Notes under the pieces: generated by a model
Database searches by the model: none
What the model saw: the letters and a program-made list of their open reading frames with translations, nothing else
What the model was told of the DNA's origin: nothing
Part shown: positions 24,492 through 33,403 of the stretch, one piece after another
How the letters are laid out: the number at the start of each line of letters is the position of its first letter
Position numbering within the stretch: position 1 is the stretch's first letter
NCBI GenBank assembly: GCA_016791115.1
Contig: JAEUNL010000004.1
Coordinates: forward strand, 124,001-188,000
DNA length: 64,000 nucleotides
Direction: 5' to 3'
From: Rhodocyclaceae bacterium
GTDB lineage: Bacteria; Pseudomonadota; Gammaproteobacteria; Burkholderiales; Rhodocyclaceae
Program-made: the position numbers and the translations under genes

Positions 24492-25100
24492 TCAGGCCGG
24501 GATGCGTGCCTCCAGTTCACGCAGTGCGGCGCTGACGGAATCCGTCTGCGCGCGCACCACCCAGTCTTCGCCGAATTTGCTGCACATATGTACGACCGGT
24601 GCGGGTTCGAGAAAGGCGGTGTCACCCGAGCTGTGCCCGATTGCTATGACATCCCCGCCGCAGTCGGACCATGTTCGGACACAGCGGCGCACGCGATCGG
24701 CGATTCCCGATACAGGCAAGCGGCGCATCCAGTGGCAGCCTTCGACGATCAGCAGACCCGGTCGAATGTTGGCCTCGCGCGCTGCAACAGGACTACCCAT
24801 TTCAAGCCGCTCGACGAGGGCAGTAACTGCGTCGAGCGGCGCGTGGGACAAAACGGTACAGCGCAGATAGCTGAGATGGCTTTCTGTCACGCCCGGGGCG
24901 GCAAGCCCGGGGCGCAGCAACTGCCCGTCCATATCCGTGATTCTGCGAGAGTAGGAATCGATCTCCGGATCGAGAGCGATCAGGACTGCCCGGGCACCGC
25001 CGGCCAGCGCCTTACGCAGCCGGTCGCACACGAATTCGATCCTGTCGGCACCCGGTGGCGCAGCGATTCTCAACAGATTGCCTGTGTACTTGTCGGACAC
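24492..25100 (-). CDS. Protein of unknown function
   Basis: 202 aa, GTG start. I do not recognise the family. The order of segments looks like an alpha/beta domain: hydrophobic strands ARAVLIALDPE, RPGLLIVEGCHW and GGDVIAIGHSS separated by charged helices. There is no P-loop, signal peptide or membrane segment. Cys residues are scattered with no metal motif. It is alone, convergent with pyrC' (100-bp gap) and 109 bp from yggU. A TAGAAT hexamer at 25131-25136 on the minus strand may be its -10, within the small palindrome AGAAT-C-ATTCT, but no -35 matches. Codon use is like its neighbours, so it is probably a real gene. Confidence 0.6.
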   Translation of the reverse strand: MSDKYTGNLLRIAAPPGADRIEFVCDRLRKALAGGARAVLIALDPEIDSYSRRITDMDGQLLRPGLAAPGVTESHLSYLRCTVLSHAPLDAVTALVERLEMGSPVAAREANIRPGLLIVEGCHWMRRLPVSGIADRVRRCVRTWSDCGGDVIAIGHSSGDTAFLEPAPVVHMCSKFGEDWVVRAQTDSVSAALRELEARIPA

Positions 25101-25209
25101 GCCGTACGACTCGACAAAGAACGGAGAATCATTCTAGGAGCGCCGGCTCGAGAGGCCCGCCAAAGTTCTCACGGGTGGCAGCAATCAACCGGCCAGCCCG
25201 GCGCCTTGC

Positions 25210-25518
25210 TCAAGCGTCCGGCCGACTCAGCGCCGCGACGACCGTATCGACATCTGCCGATGCGACGCGGAGACGCTTCTGCCGCGAGGAAAGGCCGCTC
25301 ACTATCGAAACGCGGGGGCGCGGCAAACCGAGCAGTCGGGCGATGAATGCTGTCAGCTCCGCGTTGGCCTTCCCGTCGACGGGCGGCGCCCCGAGGCGCA
25401 GCTTGAGCGACGACCCGTGTTCGCCGACGATCGCCGATCGTGCCGCGCCGGGCTGGACGTGGACGCAAATCACCACATCATCGCCGTCGCGCCGCAGCCA
25501 GACGGGTGCGGTGGTCAC
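25210..25518 (-). CDS. yggU: DUF167 / YggU family protein
   Basis: 102 aa. Signature features: VHVQPGAARSAIVG near the N-terminus, LKLRLGAPPVDGKANAEL in the middle and VSIVSGLSSRQKRLRV near the end. The family is small and soluble and of unknown biochemical role. GTG start at 25518 overlaps the YggT stop by 4 bp in an ATGTGA arrangement. It is the last gene of the yggS-proC-yggT-yggU operon. Confidence 0.9.
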   Translation of the reverse strand: MTTAPVWLRRDGDDVVICVHVQPGAARSAIVGEHGSSLKLRLGAPPVDGKANAELTAFIARLLGLPRPRVSIVSGLSSRQKRLRVASADVDTVVAALSRPDA

Positions 25519-26090
25519 ATGAGTACGGGAAGCAGAGACAGCCTCACCTGACCGATGACCATCAGCACGATCTGCAGGATGAGCAGCAGCACCAGGGGTG
25601 ACAAGTCGATGTTGGCGATCGGGGGAATGATTTTCTGGAATGGCCGCAGGAACGGGCGCGCGAGGTTGTTGAGAATGGGCGAGATTGGCGAGTAAGGGCT
25701 GATCCAGGAAAGCACGGCCGACATGATCACGATGATGATCAAAAGCCAGACCGACAGCCGGATCACCTCCAGCACACCGACCGCGAGCACGATCGCAGCA
25801 AGCCGCACCGGGTCGATGCCGATCGGCGAACCGCGCAACCACAGCACCACGGCGATTTCGATCGCTTGCAGAATGACGGCCGGCACGAGACTTGACAGAT
25901 CCAGCCCGCCCAGACTCGGCACGAAACGCCGCAGCGGCAGCACCAGCCAATTGGTCAATTGCGTGACGAACCCGCCGATCTGGTTGCGGAACGACACCCG
26001 CATCCATTGCATGTAGAACCGCAACAGGAGGGTGATCGAAAGCAGGCTAATCACCGCATCGACGATCATCAGGAAGATGGTGGTCAGCAT
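25515..26090 (-). CDS. yggT: YggT family membrane protein
   Basis: 191 aa with two YggT domains of two membrane helices each: hydrophobic blocks at about residues 5-25, 65-85, 95-125 and 160-185. The family motif SWxxPxSPIxxxLxxLxxPxLRPxxxxIPPI is seen at about 128-155. Inner-membrane protein; homologues relate to osmotic shock tolerance and to division-site or thylakoid organisation in other organisms. It lies 3 bp after proC in a conserved cluster. Confidence 0.9.
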   Translation of the reverse strand: MLTTIFLMIVDAVISLLSITLLLRFYMQWMRVSFRNQIGGFVTQLTNWLVLPLRRFVPSLGGLDLSSLVPAVILQAIEIAVVLWLRGSPIGIDPVRLAAIVLAVGVLEVIRLSVWLLIIIVIMSAVLSWISPYSPISPILNNLARPFLRPFQKIIPPIANIDLSPLVLLLILQIVLMVIGQVRLSLLPVLM

Positions 26091-26093
26091 CGT

Positions 26094-26909
26094 TCAGCCC
26101 CCGGCGCCCAGTTCGTCGCCAAGCACCTTGCCGCGGACGCAGGCTGCAGCGACCGCCCGAGAAATCGCAGCGGCAACCTTATCGGCATCGAGAGATTTCA
26201 GCGCCGCTTCGGTGGTGCCGCCCTTCGACGTCACCCGCTCGCGCAGCACGGTCGGCGATTCGTTCGATTCGGCAGCCAGTTTGGTGGCGCCCGAGAAGGT
26301 CTCGATCGCGAGCTTCCTGGCCGTATCCGGCGAAAAACCCAGCGCCTCGCCCGCCGCCTGCAGCGCCTCGATGAAATAGAAAACGTAGGCCGGCCCGCTG
26401 CCGGAGACTGCCGTCACCGCGTCCATCTGCGATTCATCGTCGATCCAGACGGTCTGGCCGACTGCAGCCAGCACCGCATCCGCCGTGCGGCGCTGTTCGT
26501 GGTCGACCGATTCGTCCGCGCATAGCCCGGCGATGCCCGCACCCACCAGCGCCGGCGTATTCGGCATCGCACGCACGATGCAGCGATAGTCGCCGAGCCA
26601 GCGTGCAATGTCGACCATGCGGACGCCCGCAGCGATGCTCAAGACGAGTTGGCGGGAAAGCCGCCCGGCGAGCGGTGCGAGCGCATCGCGGAGTTGTTGC
26701 GGCTTGACCGCGAGGACGAGCACGTCACAAGCCAGCACCGCATCGTCCGCAACGGCGGCGCAGCGCACGCCGAACTGCTCGGTCAGGCGCTCGCGCGCGG
26801 GCGGAACCAGTTCGACAACCTGTATCGCCGCAGCCGAATAGCCGCGCTTGAGCATGCCGCCGATCAATGCGGCCGCCATGTTTCCACCGCCGATAAAGCT
26901 GATTTTCAT
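26094..26909 (-). CDS. proC: Pyrroline-5-carboxylate reductase
   Basis: 271 aa. NAD(P) Rossmann motif ISFIGGGNMAAALIGGML at the N-terminus, VLAVKPQQ, the central MPNTPALVGAGI, and the C-terminal catalytic signature region AVSGSGPAYVFYFIEAL plus VTSKGGTTEAAL. It performs the last step of proline synthesis. Its start overlaps the yggS stop by 4 bp (ATGA), the classic yggS-proC linkage. Confidence 0.97.
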   Translation of the reverse strand: MKISFIGGGNMAAALIGGMLKRGYSAAAIQVVELVPPARERLTEQFGVRCAAVADDAVLACDVLVLAVKPQQLRDALAPLAGRLSRQLVLSIAAGVRMVDIARWLGDYRCIVRAMPNTPALVGAGIAGLCADESVDHEQRRTADAVLAAVGQTVWIDDESQMDAVTAVSGSGPAYVFYFIEALQAAGEALGFSPDTARKLAIETFSGATKLAAESNESPTVLRERVTSKGGTTEAALKSLDADKVAAAISRAVAAACVRGKVLGDELGAGG

Positions 26910-27610
26910 CCTGTCGTTCCGTTTGCCGGATTTCGCGCGCCAAAAATTGCCGAGCCGACACGCACGATGGTCGCCCCCTCCTCGATGGCAAGTTCGAGGT
27001 CCGACGACATTCCCATTGATAGCGTATCAAGCCCGAGCCCGTCCGTGTTCAGCGCATCGCGCAGGCTGCGCAATTCCGCATAGCGGCGACGCAGCAGCGC
27101 AGCATCCGGCGTGGGCTCGGGAATGGTCATCAGACCGCGTAGACGCAGGCGCGGCAACATCGCGACGGCGTGCGCCAGGTCCGACACCGAATTCCGGTCA
27201 GCCCCGCCCTTGGTCGCTTCGCCACTCAAGTTGACCTGAATGCAGACGTTGAGCGGTGGGAGATGGGCGTCGCGCGCCTCGGAGAGGCGCTGCGCAATCT
27301 TGTATCGGTCAATACCATGCACCCAGTTGAAGTGCGAGGCGACAAGCCGCGTCTTGTTACTTTGCAACGGCCCGGTGAAATGCCAATCGATGTCGAGGCC
27401 GGCGAGTTCCGTGATCTTTTCGACGGCCTCCTGCACATAGTTTTCGCCGAAACTGCGCTGTCCTGCAAAATACGCCTCTTGTATGCTTGGTGTCGGAAAC
27501 GTCTTGGAGATGGCAAGCAGGAGTACACTCGCCGGGGGGCGACGGGCTTGACGGCACGCCGCGTCGATACGCTGCATGACCGTTTGCAGGTTGGCTTGGA
27601 TTGTTGTCAT
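26906..27610 (-). CDS. yggS: Pyridoxal-phosphate homeostasis protein (YggS/PROSC)
   Basis: 234 aa single-domain PLP-binding protein with an alanine-racemase-type barrel. The Lys that holds PLP lies in VLLLAISKTFP at about residues 29-39. Other family strings are FGENYVQEAVEK, DWHFTGPLQSNK, GLMTIPEP and LSMGMSSDLELAIEEGATIVRVGSAIFG. It keeps free PLP under control and affects amino-acid metabolism. It is the first gene of the operon with proC, yggT and yggU, and is divergent from pilT. Confidence 0.95.
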   Translation of the reverse strand: MTTIQANLQTVMQRIDAACRQARRPPASVLLLAISKTFPTPSIQEAYFAGQRSFGENYVQEAVEKITELAGLDIDWHFTGPLQSNKTRLVASHFNWVHGIDRYKIAQRLSEARDAHLPPLNVCIQVNLSGEATKGGADRNSVSDLAHAVAMLPRLRLRGLMTIPEPTPDAALLRRRYAELRSLRDALNTDGLGLDTLSMGMSSDLELAIEEGATIVRVGSAIFGARNPANGTTG

Positions 27611-27632
27611 AATTCATTGAAATCAGTGCAAA

Positions 27633-27641
27633 ATTATAGCA
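27633..27641 (-). promoter_or_regulatory. Extended -10 promoter of the yggS operon
   Basis: On the minus strand the sequence reads TGCTATAAT, a perfect TGn-extended consensus -10. No -35 match lies 16-18 bp upstream, as is usual for extended -10 promoters. Transcription would start about 27626, leaving a 15-nt leader before the yggS ATG at 27610. The local AT content is raised and the same 100-bp gap must also hold the pilT promoter. Confidence 0.65.
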
Positions 27642-27711
27642 TCCGACAAACGCGCACTGCGCCCGGATGCGGCGCTGCGAGCATTTGCTGCGCATGGACA
27701 GGGAATGGCGA

Positions 27712-28755
27712 ATGGATATCACCGAACTGCTGGCTTTTGCCGTAAAGAACAAGGCATCCGATCTGCACCTGTCGTCTGGCCTGCCGCCGATGATTCGCGT
27801 GCACGGCGACATTCGCCGCATCAACCTTCCGCCCATGGAACACAAGGACGTCCATGGCATGGTGTACGACATCATGAACGACGGCCAGCGGAAGGTTTAC
27901 GAAGAACATTTCGAGTGCGACTTCTCCTTCGCGGTTCCAAACCTCGCACGATTCCGCGTCAATGCCTACGTGCAAATGCGTGGCGCCGGCGCGGTATTCA
28001 GGACGATCCCCTCCAAGGTATTGACGCTCGAGGAACTCGAAGCGCCGAAGATCTTCAAGGAAATCTCCAACCAGCCACGCGGCATCGTGCTGGTTACCGG
28101 CCCGACCGGTTCGGGCAAGTCGACCACGCTGGCAGCGATGATCGACTACGTGAACGATAACGAGTACGGCCACATCCTCACCATCGAGGATCCGATCGAG
28201 TTCGTGCACGAATCGAAGCGCTGTCTGATCAACCAGCGCGAAGTCGGCAAGGACACCCTGTCGTTCAACAATGCCCTGCGGTCAGCGCTGCGGGAAGATC
28301 CGGACGTGATCCTGGTTGGCGAAATGCGCGACCTCGAGACGATCCGGTTGGCGCTGACTGCCGCCGAAACCGGACACCTCGTGTTTGGCACCCTTCACAC
28401 CAGTTCGGCTGCCAAAACGATCGACCGTATCGTCGACGTGTTTCCTGCTGCGGAAAAAGACATGGTCCGTGCGATGCTGTCCGAGTCGCTGCGTGCCGTC
28501 ATCGCGCAGACCCTGCTCAAGACGAAGGACGGCTCGGGTCGCGTTGCCGCCCACGAGATCATGATCGGCACCCCCGCGATTCGCAACCTGATTCGCGAGA
28601 ACAAGATCGCGCAGATGTACTCGATGATCCAGACCGGCCAGAACGCGGGCATGCAGACCCTCGACCAGTGCCTGCTCGATCTCGTCCGCCGCAACGTCGT
28701 ATCCGCGGCCGAAGCCCGTGTGCGCGCGCAGAACAAGGACAGCTTCGCAGCTTGA
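27712..28755 (+). CDS. pilT: Twitching-motility retraction ATPase PilT
   Basis: 347 aa hexameric secretion-type ATPase that powers type IV pilus retraction. It has the PAS-like N2 domain beginning MDITELLAFAVKNKASDLHLSSG, Walker A VTGPTGSGKSTT, the Asp box ILTIEDPIEFVH, Walker B VILVGEMRDLETIRLALTAAETGHLVFGTLHT with the His box, and the AIRNLIRE motif (AIRNLIR is diagnostic of PilT). ATG at 27712 gives the family start; upstream frame extension is not conserved. It is followed 70 bp later by pilU. Confidence 0.97.
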   Translation: MDITELLAFAVKNKASDLHLSSGLPPMIRVHGDIRRINLPPMEHKDVHGMVYDIMNDGQRKVYEEHFECDFSFAVPNLARFRVNAYVQMRGAGAVFRTIPSKVLTLEELEAPKIFKEISNQPRGIVLVTGPTGSGKSTTLAAMIDYVNDNEYGHILTIEDPIEFVHESKRCLINQREVGKDTLSFNNALRSALREDPDVILVGEMRDLETIRLALTAAETGHLVFGTLHTSSAAKTIDRIVDVFPAAEKDMVRAMLSESLRAVIAQTLLKTKDGSGRVAAHEIMIGTPAIRNLIRENKIAQMYSMIQTGQNAGMQTLDQCLLDLVRRNVVSAAEARVRAQNKDSFAA

Positions 28756-28825
28756 CCCGGCCCGGGCCTAACAGTGCGCAGGCGGAAAATGGTATCGCCC
28801 CGGCCGTAACAGCAGGAGAACCAGT

Positions 28826-29962
28826 ATGGAACGCGATCAGGCCCTGAAGTTCATGCATGACCTGCTGAGGCTGATGATCAGCAAGAGGGGATCCGACCTG
28901 TTCATCACAGCAGGCTTCCCGCCGGCAATAAAGATCGACGGCAAGATTACCCCGCAATCGAATCAGACCTTGAGTCCGCAACACACGGCCGAACTCGCCC
29001 GCTCGATCATGAACGATCGGCAGGCGGCAGAATTCGAATCGACCAAGGAATGCAACTTCGCGATCTCGCCAACTGGCATCGGTCGCTTCCGCGTCAACGC
29101 CTTCGTCCAGCAGGGCCGCATCGGCTGCGTGCTGCGCACAATTCAACAGAAGATTCCGACCTTCGACGAGCTCGGCATGCCGCCAGTCCTCAAGGACATC
29201 GCGATGACAAAGCGCGGACTGGTGATCTTCGTCGGCGGCACTGGCACCGGCAAGACCACGTCGCTTGCGGCGTTGGTCGATTACCGGAACACGAACACGT
29301 TCGGCCACATCGTGACGGTGGAGGATCCGATCGAATACGTGCATGACCACAAGAATTGCATCGTCACGCAACGCGAGATCGGCGTCGATACCGACTCCTG
29401 GGGCGCTGCACTCAAGAACACGTTGCGGCAGGCACCGGACGTGATCCTCATGGGCGAGATCCGCGATCGCGAGACGATGGACTACGCAATCGCCTTTGCC
29501 GAAACCGGACACCTATGCCTCGCCACGCTGCATGCCAACAGTGCCAACCAGGCGATCGACCGGATCATCAACTTCTTCCCGGAAGAGCGCAGGCCCCAGC
29601 TGCTGATGGACCTCTCGCTCAACCTGCGCGCGATGGTGTCGCAACGTCTGCTGCCGATGAAGAACAGCAAGGGGCGCGTGCCGGCGGTGGAGATCATGCT
29701 CAACTCACCGCTGATCGCCGATCTCGTCTTCAAGGGTGAGGTATCCGAGATCAAGGATGTGATGAAGCGTTCGCGCGAGCTTGGCATGCAGACCTTCGAC
29801 ATGGCGCTGTTCGAATTGCACGAAGCGGACAAGATCACCTACGAAGACGCGCTGCGTAACGCCGATTCGGTCAACGACCTGCGCCTGACGATCAAGCTTC
29901 AGGGCAAGGAATCGAAAGACCGCGATCTCACTGCGGGCGTGGGACACCTCGACATCATCTGA
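28826..29962 (+). CDS. pilU: PilT-like ATPase PilU
   Basis: 378 aa. Same core as PilT: N2 domain with RGSDLFITAGFPPAIKIDG, Walker A FVGGTGTGKTTS, Asp box VTVEDPIEYVHDHKN, Walker B VILMGEIRDRETMDYAIAFAETGHLC. In place of AIRNLIR it has the PilU-type PLIADLVFKG. The C-terminal tail extends beyond PilT's. PilU is an accessory retraction motor that helps PilT under load. AGGAGAA precedes the ATG. It is convergent with the methyltransferase gene, 18 bp apart. Confidence 0.95.
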   Translation: MERDQALKFMHDLLRLMISKRGSDLFITAGFPPAIKIDGKITPQSNQTLSPQHTAELARSIMNDRQAAEFESTKECNFAISPTGIGRFRVNAFVQQGRIGCVLRTIQQKIPTFDELGMPPVLKDIAMTKRGLVIFVGGTGTGKTTSLAALVDYRNTNTFGHIVTVEDPIEYVHDHKNCIVTQREIGVDTDSWGAALKNTLRQAPDVILMGEIRDRETMDYAIAFAETGHLCLATLHANSANQAIDRIINFFPEERRPQLLMDLSLNLRAMVSQRLLPMKNSKGRVPAVEIMLNSPLIADLVFKGEVSEIKDVMKRSRELGMQTFDMALFELHEADKITYEDALRNADSVNDLRLTIKLQGKESKDRDLTAGVGHLDII

Positions 29963-29980
29963 TTCGCGTCCCCGGCGCAG

Positions 29981-31213
29981 TCAGTCGGCGGCGCCGCGGG
30001 ACTTGTCGAGTTTACCGGCGACGATCCTGTATTCGTAAAGCCGGCACTCGAGAGCGCCGTTGTATAGAGGCGTCCGCTTGGTTGCCTTCAAACCGATCAG
30101 CTTCGGCAGATTCTCGTCCCCGGAGAAAAAATAGCATCGCCACCCCGAGAACCGCTGCTTGAGCGCATCCCCCAGCCGCGGATACATCGCATCCAGCAGC
30201 TTCTGTTCGCCAAGACGCACCCCATAAGGTGGGTTCGCAACCATCACGCCAGTCGGTGCAGGTGCGGTCACGGCAAGGATGTCGGCATCGACAACCTTGA
30301 TCTTGCCGTCCAGGCTGGCGTACTGCAGATTGCGGCGGGCCCGGTCGGCCTCAACCGGATCGTTGTCGGCACCGCCGATTTTGAACTCGACATCGCGTCG
30401 CGACGAGCGTGCTTCCGTCACCAGCGATTTCCACATCGGCTGATCGAAGCGGCGGAAACGCTCGAACCCGAAGTTGCGCCCCAGACCAGGCGCAATATCG
30501 AGCGCTATTTGCGCAGCCTCGAGCAGGAAGGTTCCACTGCCGCACATCGGATCAAATAGCGTCTCATCGGGCTTCCATCCCGAAAGCAGCAGAATGCCCG
30601 CGGCGAGATTCTCCTTGAGTGGCGCCTCGACCTTGGCGCGCTTCATGCCTCGCTTGTACAAGGGTTCACCCGAGGTGTCCAGATACAACATGGCCTGGTG
30701 TTCGTCGACGAACACATGAATGCGCATGTCCGGATTCGCGGTGTCGACGCTCGGCCGCCTGCCGAGCGCAGCACGAAATGCGTCGCATATGGCGTCCTTG
30801 GTGCGCAGCGCGAGAAACTCGAGGCTCTTCAGAGGACTGCGAATTGCAGTGACATAAACTCGGATCGTCAGATCGACGGCAAACCATTCGTGCCATGGCA
30901 GGCCACGCGCGAGCGCATAGATGTCGTCTTCGGTCCGATAGTCGCCATGTGCAACGCGCCATAGCACGCGAGTCGCCAGGCGACTCCACAGATTGATCCT
31001 GTAGCACACACGCCAATCCGCAACGAAATGCACGCCCCCGGGCACTGGCGTCACGGCCGTTGCGGAAAGCCCGCCAATCTCGTCCGCCAACAAGGCCTCG
31101 AGTCCGCGCGGACAAGGTGCGAAGAACTGCTGAGGTCCAAGGTACAGACCTGCGGTGGCGTTCAGCGAGGAAGCCGGACCGGGAACGACTCTTCGCAAAC
31201 GAGATTGGGTCAC
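29981..31213 (-). CDS. THUMP-domain class I SAM RNA methyltransferase (RlmL N-terminal type)
   Basis: About 410 aa. The N-terminus FFAPCPRGLEALLADEI and the THUMP-like region (about 60-170) resemble the m2G2445 domain of RlmL/YcbY. The methyltransferase domain has ETLFDPMCGSGTFLLEAA (SAM region), GADNDPVEADRARRN and the catalytic NPPYGVRLG. It lacks the RlmK half, so it is a stand-alone m2G enzyme as in many betaproteobacteria. Start is uncertain: GTG at 31213 has GGAG 5 nt upstream and overlaps the end of hemJ, while the GTG at 31222 is possible. Confidence 0.85.
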   Translation of the reverse strand: MTQSRLRRVVPGPASSLNATAGLYLGPQQFFAPCPRGLEALLADEIGGLSATAVTPVPGGVHFVADWRVCYRINLWSRLATRVLWRVAHGDYRTEDDIYALARGLPWHEWFAVDLTIRVYVTAIRSPLKSLEFLALRTKDAICDAFRAALGRRPSVDTANPDMRIHVFVDEHQAMLYLDTSGEPLYKRGMKRAKVEAPLKENLAAGILLLSGWKPDETLFDPMCGSGTFLLEAAQIALDIAPGLGRNFGFERFRRFDQPMWKSLVTEARSSRRDVEFKIGGADNDPVEADRARRNLQYASLDGKIKVVDADILAVTAPAPTGVMVANPPYGVRLGEQKLLDAMYPRLGDALKQRFSGWRCYFFSGDENLPKLIGLKATKRTPLYNGALECRLYEYRIVAGKLDKSRGAAD

Positions 31214-31226
31214 GGACTCCACCTGT

Positions 31227-31643
31227 TCAGAACGGCTTGAAGATGACAAGCCAGACAACGATGAACAACACGATAACCGGCAGTTCATTGAACCACCGGA
31301 ACCACACATGTCCGCGCTCGACCGTCCCTGAGGCGAAGCGGTGCAGCAGGCGACCGCAGTAAAGGTGATATGCGATCAGCGCCACCACCAGCAGTGTCTT
31401 TGCATGCAGCCACCCGCCGGCGAATCCGAATCCGAACCAAAGCCACAATCCGAGCACCACTGCCAGTATCCCGAGCGGCGTCATGAAACGATACAACTTG
31501 CCCGCCATCAGCAGCAGCCGCGCGCGCTCCGCCGTGCTATCGACCGGCACCATGGCCAGGTTCACAAAGATGCGGGGAAGGTAGAACAAGCCAGCGAACC
31601 AGCTTACAACGAATACGATGTGCAGCGTCTTGATCCAGAGCAT
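31227..31643 (-). CDS. hemJ: HemJ-type protoporphyrinogen oxidase (UPF0093)
   Basis: 138 aa integral membrane protein with four hydrophobic segments. The family start MLWIKTLHIVFVVSWFAGLF followed by YLPRIFV is intact, including the conserved His and Arg, and WLHAKTLLVVALIAYH carries the second conserved His. HemJ oxidises protoporphyrinogen IX in heme synthesis in bacteria without HemG or HemY. ATG at 31643 has GGAG 8 nt upstream; the GTG at 31652 has no room for one. It overlaps the methyltransferase start or lies adjacent to it, and follows the MOSC gene by 14 bp. Confidence 0.85.
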   Translation of the reverse strand: MLWIKTLHIVFVVSWFAGLFYLPRIFVNLAMVPVDSTAERARLLLMAGKLYRFMTPLGILAVVLGLWLWFGFGFAGGWLHAKTLLVVALIAYHLYCGRLLHRFASGTVERGHVWFRWFNELPVIVLFIVVWLVIFKPF

Positions 31644-31657
31644 GGGACGCACTCCGC

Positions 31658-32488
31658 TCAGAAGTTCCAGTCAACAGCAAGTTCCTCGCCGCGCGCGATC
31701 CGTTTGCCCGCGCCTCCGATCACGATGGCGTTCTGCCCGAATACGGTGCCATGTTCGCGGCTAGCCCGGAACTCATTCAGCGTCGCGAGGGGTTCGCCGG
31801 CACGATCACGTACGCCGAGATAGGGATCAACCGTGGTGATGATGCAGCGCGCACACGGCTTCACGATCCGCAGCACAATGCCGCTTGTCGTGCGCAACTC
31901 ATGTACATGGTCCTCGTCGAACGCGTCCAACCCCTCGATCGTCAGGTTCGGTCGGAATCGCCGCATTACTGCAGGCGCGACGCCCTTCTCGACAAGCCGT
32001 TCGTTGAGCGAGGTCAGTGACGCGTCAGCGACGACCAGCATGGAGAATCCGTCGGAGAACTGGCTAGTGGCGCCGCTGTCTCCGGCGTAGTCCGTGTCGC
32101 TCAGACGCGGAACAGCACCATCGAAGGCCACTAACCGGCATTGGACACCGACAACATCGGAAAACCATCTTGCCACTTTATCCCCGGTATCGATGGCCGA
32201 ACAGGTGTCGCGCCAAACCGTGACAGACACCCTTTCGCCGTCGCTCTCGAGAGGAATTTCAATGTCGGACATACCGGGCGCAGACGCGCTCAACGCATCA
32301 TCGCCCAGCGCCGTTCCAATCAGCGCCATCCCCGGGAACTGGCGTTGGGTGAGAAAGCGACCATCGGTGTCCACCAGCATCCAATGACGATCCCACGCAA
32401 GACCATCACGGGTCAGCAACGACGTTTCGCACTCGATACCGCGACAGGATTTGATCGGATATATCCACAGACCGCTGACCTCGGCCAT
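31658..32488 (-). CDS. MOSC domain protein with N-terminal beta-barrel
   Basis: 276 aa. The MOSC_N domain starts LWIYPIKSCRGIECE; the MOSC domain begins about residue 125 and holds the conserved RRFRPNLTIEG and the active-site Cys in KPCARCIITTVDP. The family handles sulfur or molybdenum-cofactor-bound substrates, e.g. YcbX/mARC-like reductases. Electron partner: the flavin/2Fe-2S reductase at 33404 is nearby but divergently transcribed, so a link is speculative. Its ATG directly follows the TGA of the epimerase gene, and the GGAG lies inside that gene's end. Confidence 0.9.
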   Translation of the reverse strand: MAEVSGLWIYPIKSCRGIECETSLLTRDGLAWDRHWMLVDTDGRFLTQRQFPGMALIGTALGDDALSASAPGMSDIEIPLESDGERVSVTVWRDTCSAIDTGDKVARWFSDVVGVQCRLVAFDGAVPRLSDTDYAGDSGATSQFSDGFSMLVVADASLTSLNERLVEKGVAPAVMRRFRPNLTIEGLDAFDEDHVHELRTTSGIVLRIVKPCARCIITTVDPYLGVRDRAGEPLATLNEFRASREHGTVFGQNAIVIGGAGKRIARGEELAVDWNF

Positions 32489-33361
32489 TCAGCGCTCCCG
32501 CAGATGGCGCAGACCATCGGTGATGGTCGGATAGCGCAGCCGTACTCGCAACTCTCGCTTCACGCGCGCGTTGAGGATACGACGCGATTCGGACATGAAC
32601 GACAAAGTCATCGGCGAAAGCCTTCCGACCGCTTCGGAGCGTTCGACGCGCGGCGGGCGGGGCAGATTCAGCGCATCGGCGACCTGGTCGAAATAGTCGC
32701 CCATTCGGAGTGCGCTGTCGTCACAGGCATTGAATACCCTGCCCGATCCGGCACGAAAGAGCGCAAGTCCGGCCAATCGGGCCAGATCGTCCGCGTGAAT
32801 GTGGTTCGTGAACACGTCGTCCTGCCGAGCAAGGACCGGGTCGCCACGCTTGAGACGCTCGACCGGCAGACGATCGGCAGCATAAATGCCCGGAGCACGC
32901 AGGATCGCGACGCCACAACCATGCCGCCCACCAAATCGGCGCAGCACGCTCTCAGCATCCACCCGGCGCCTTGCCCTTGCAGTGGCCGCGCGCACTGGAC
33001 GCGTTTCCGGCACCGCCTCGCCCATGCAATCGCCATAAACGCCAGTGGTGGAAATGTAGGAAATCCGCTGTGGTAGACTCGATCGGAACGAGAGGGCGGC
33101 AACCAGACGACGCGTTCTTCCGTCGCGCGAATTCTGCTCCGGCGGCGGTGCAGTGTGAAGGATGCAATGCGCAACACCGGCAAGTCTGCGCAGTGAATTC
33201 GGTCTATCTAGGTCTGCGAACAACGGAACGGCGCCCAGTTTCCGGGCAATCGCTTTGTCGGACGCGTTCCGAACCACGGCGTACACGCGAAAGCGCTTCG
33301 TCAGCCAAGGCATGGCACGCTTGGCCACATCTCCGTAGCCGATGATAAGCAGTCTTCTCAC
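32489..33361 (-). CDS. NAD(P)-dependent epimerase/SDR family protein (YeeZ-like)
   Basis: 290 aa extended-SDR Rossmann protein. N-terminal nucleotide motif LIIGYGDVAKRAMPWL, then the YISTTGVYGDCMGE segment with Ser-Thr and the Tyr of the active site (Lys is not in the usual YxxxK spacing, so activity may be atypical), and a C-terminal substrate domain with NACDDSALRMGDYFDQVADAL. Substrate unknown. It is the first gene of a minus-strand run with MOSC, hemJ and the methyltransferase, divergent from 33404 with only 42 bp between the starts. Confidence 0.85.
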   Translation of the reverse strand: MRRLLIIGYGDVAKRAMPWLTKRFRVYAVVRNASDKAIARKLGAVPLFADLDRPNSLRRLAGVAHCILHTAPPPEQNSRDGRTRRLVAALSFRSSLPQRISYISTTGVYGDCMGEAVPETRPVRAATARARRRVDAESVLRRFGGRHGCGVAILRAPGIYAADRLPVERLKRGDPVLARQDDVFTNHIHADDLARLAGLALFRAGSGRVFNACDDSALRMGDYFDQVADALNLPRPPRVERSEAVGRLSPMTLSFMSESRRILNARVKRELRVRLRYPTITDGLRHLRER

Positions 33362-33403
33362 TAGCCAATTATCTCACGACGCGATTGAGGAATCGTTCAA
33401 GCC

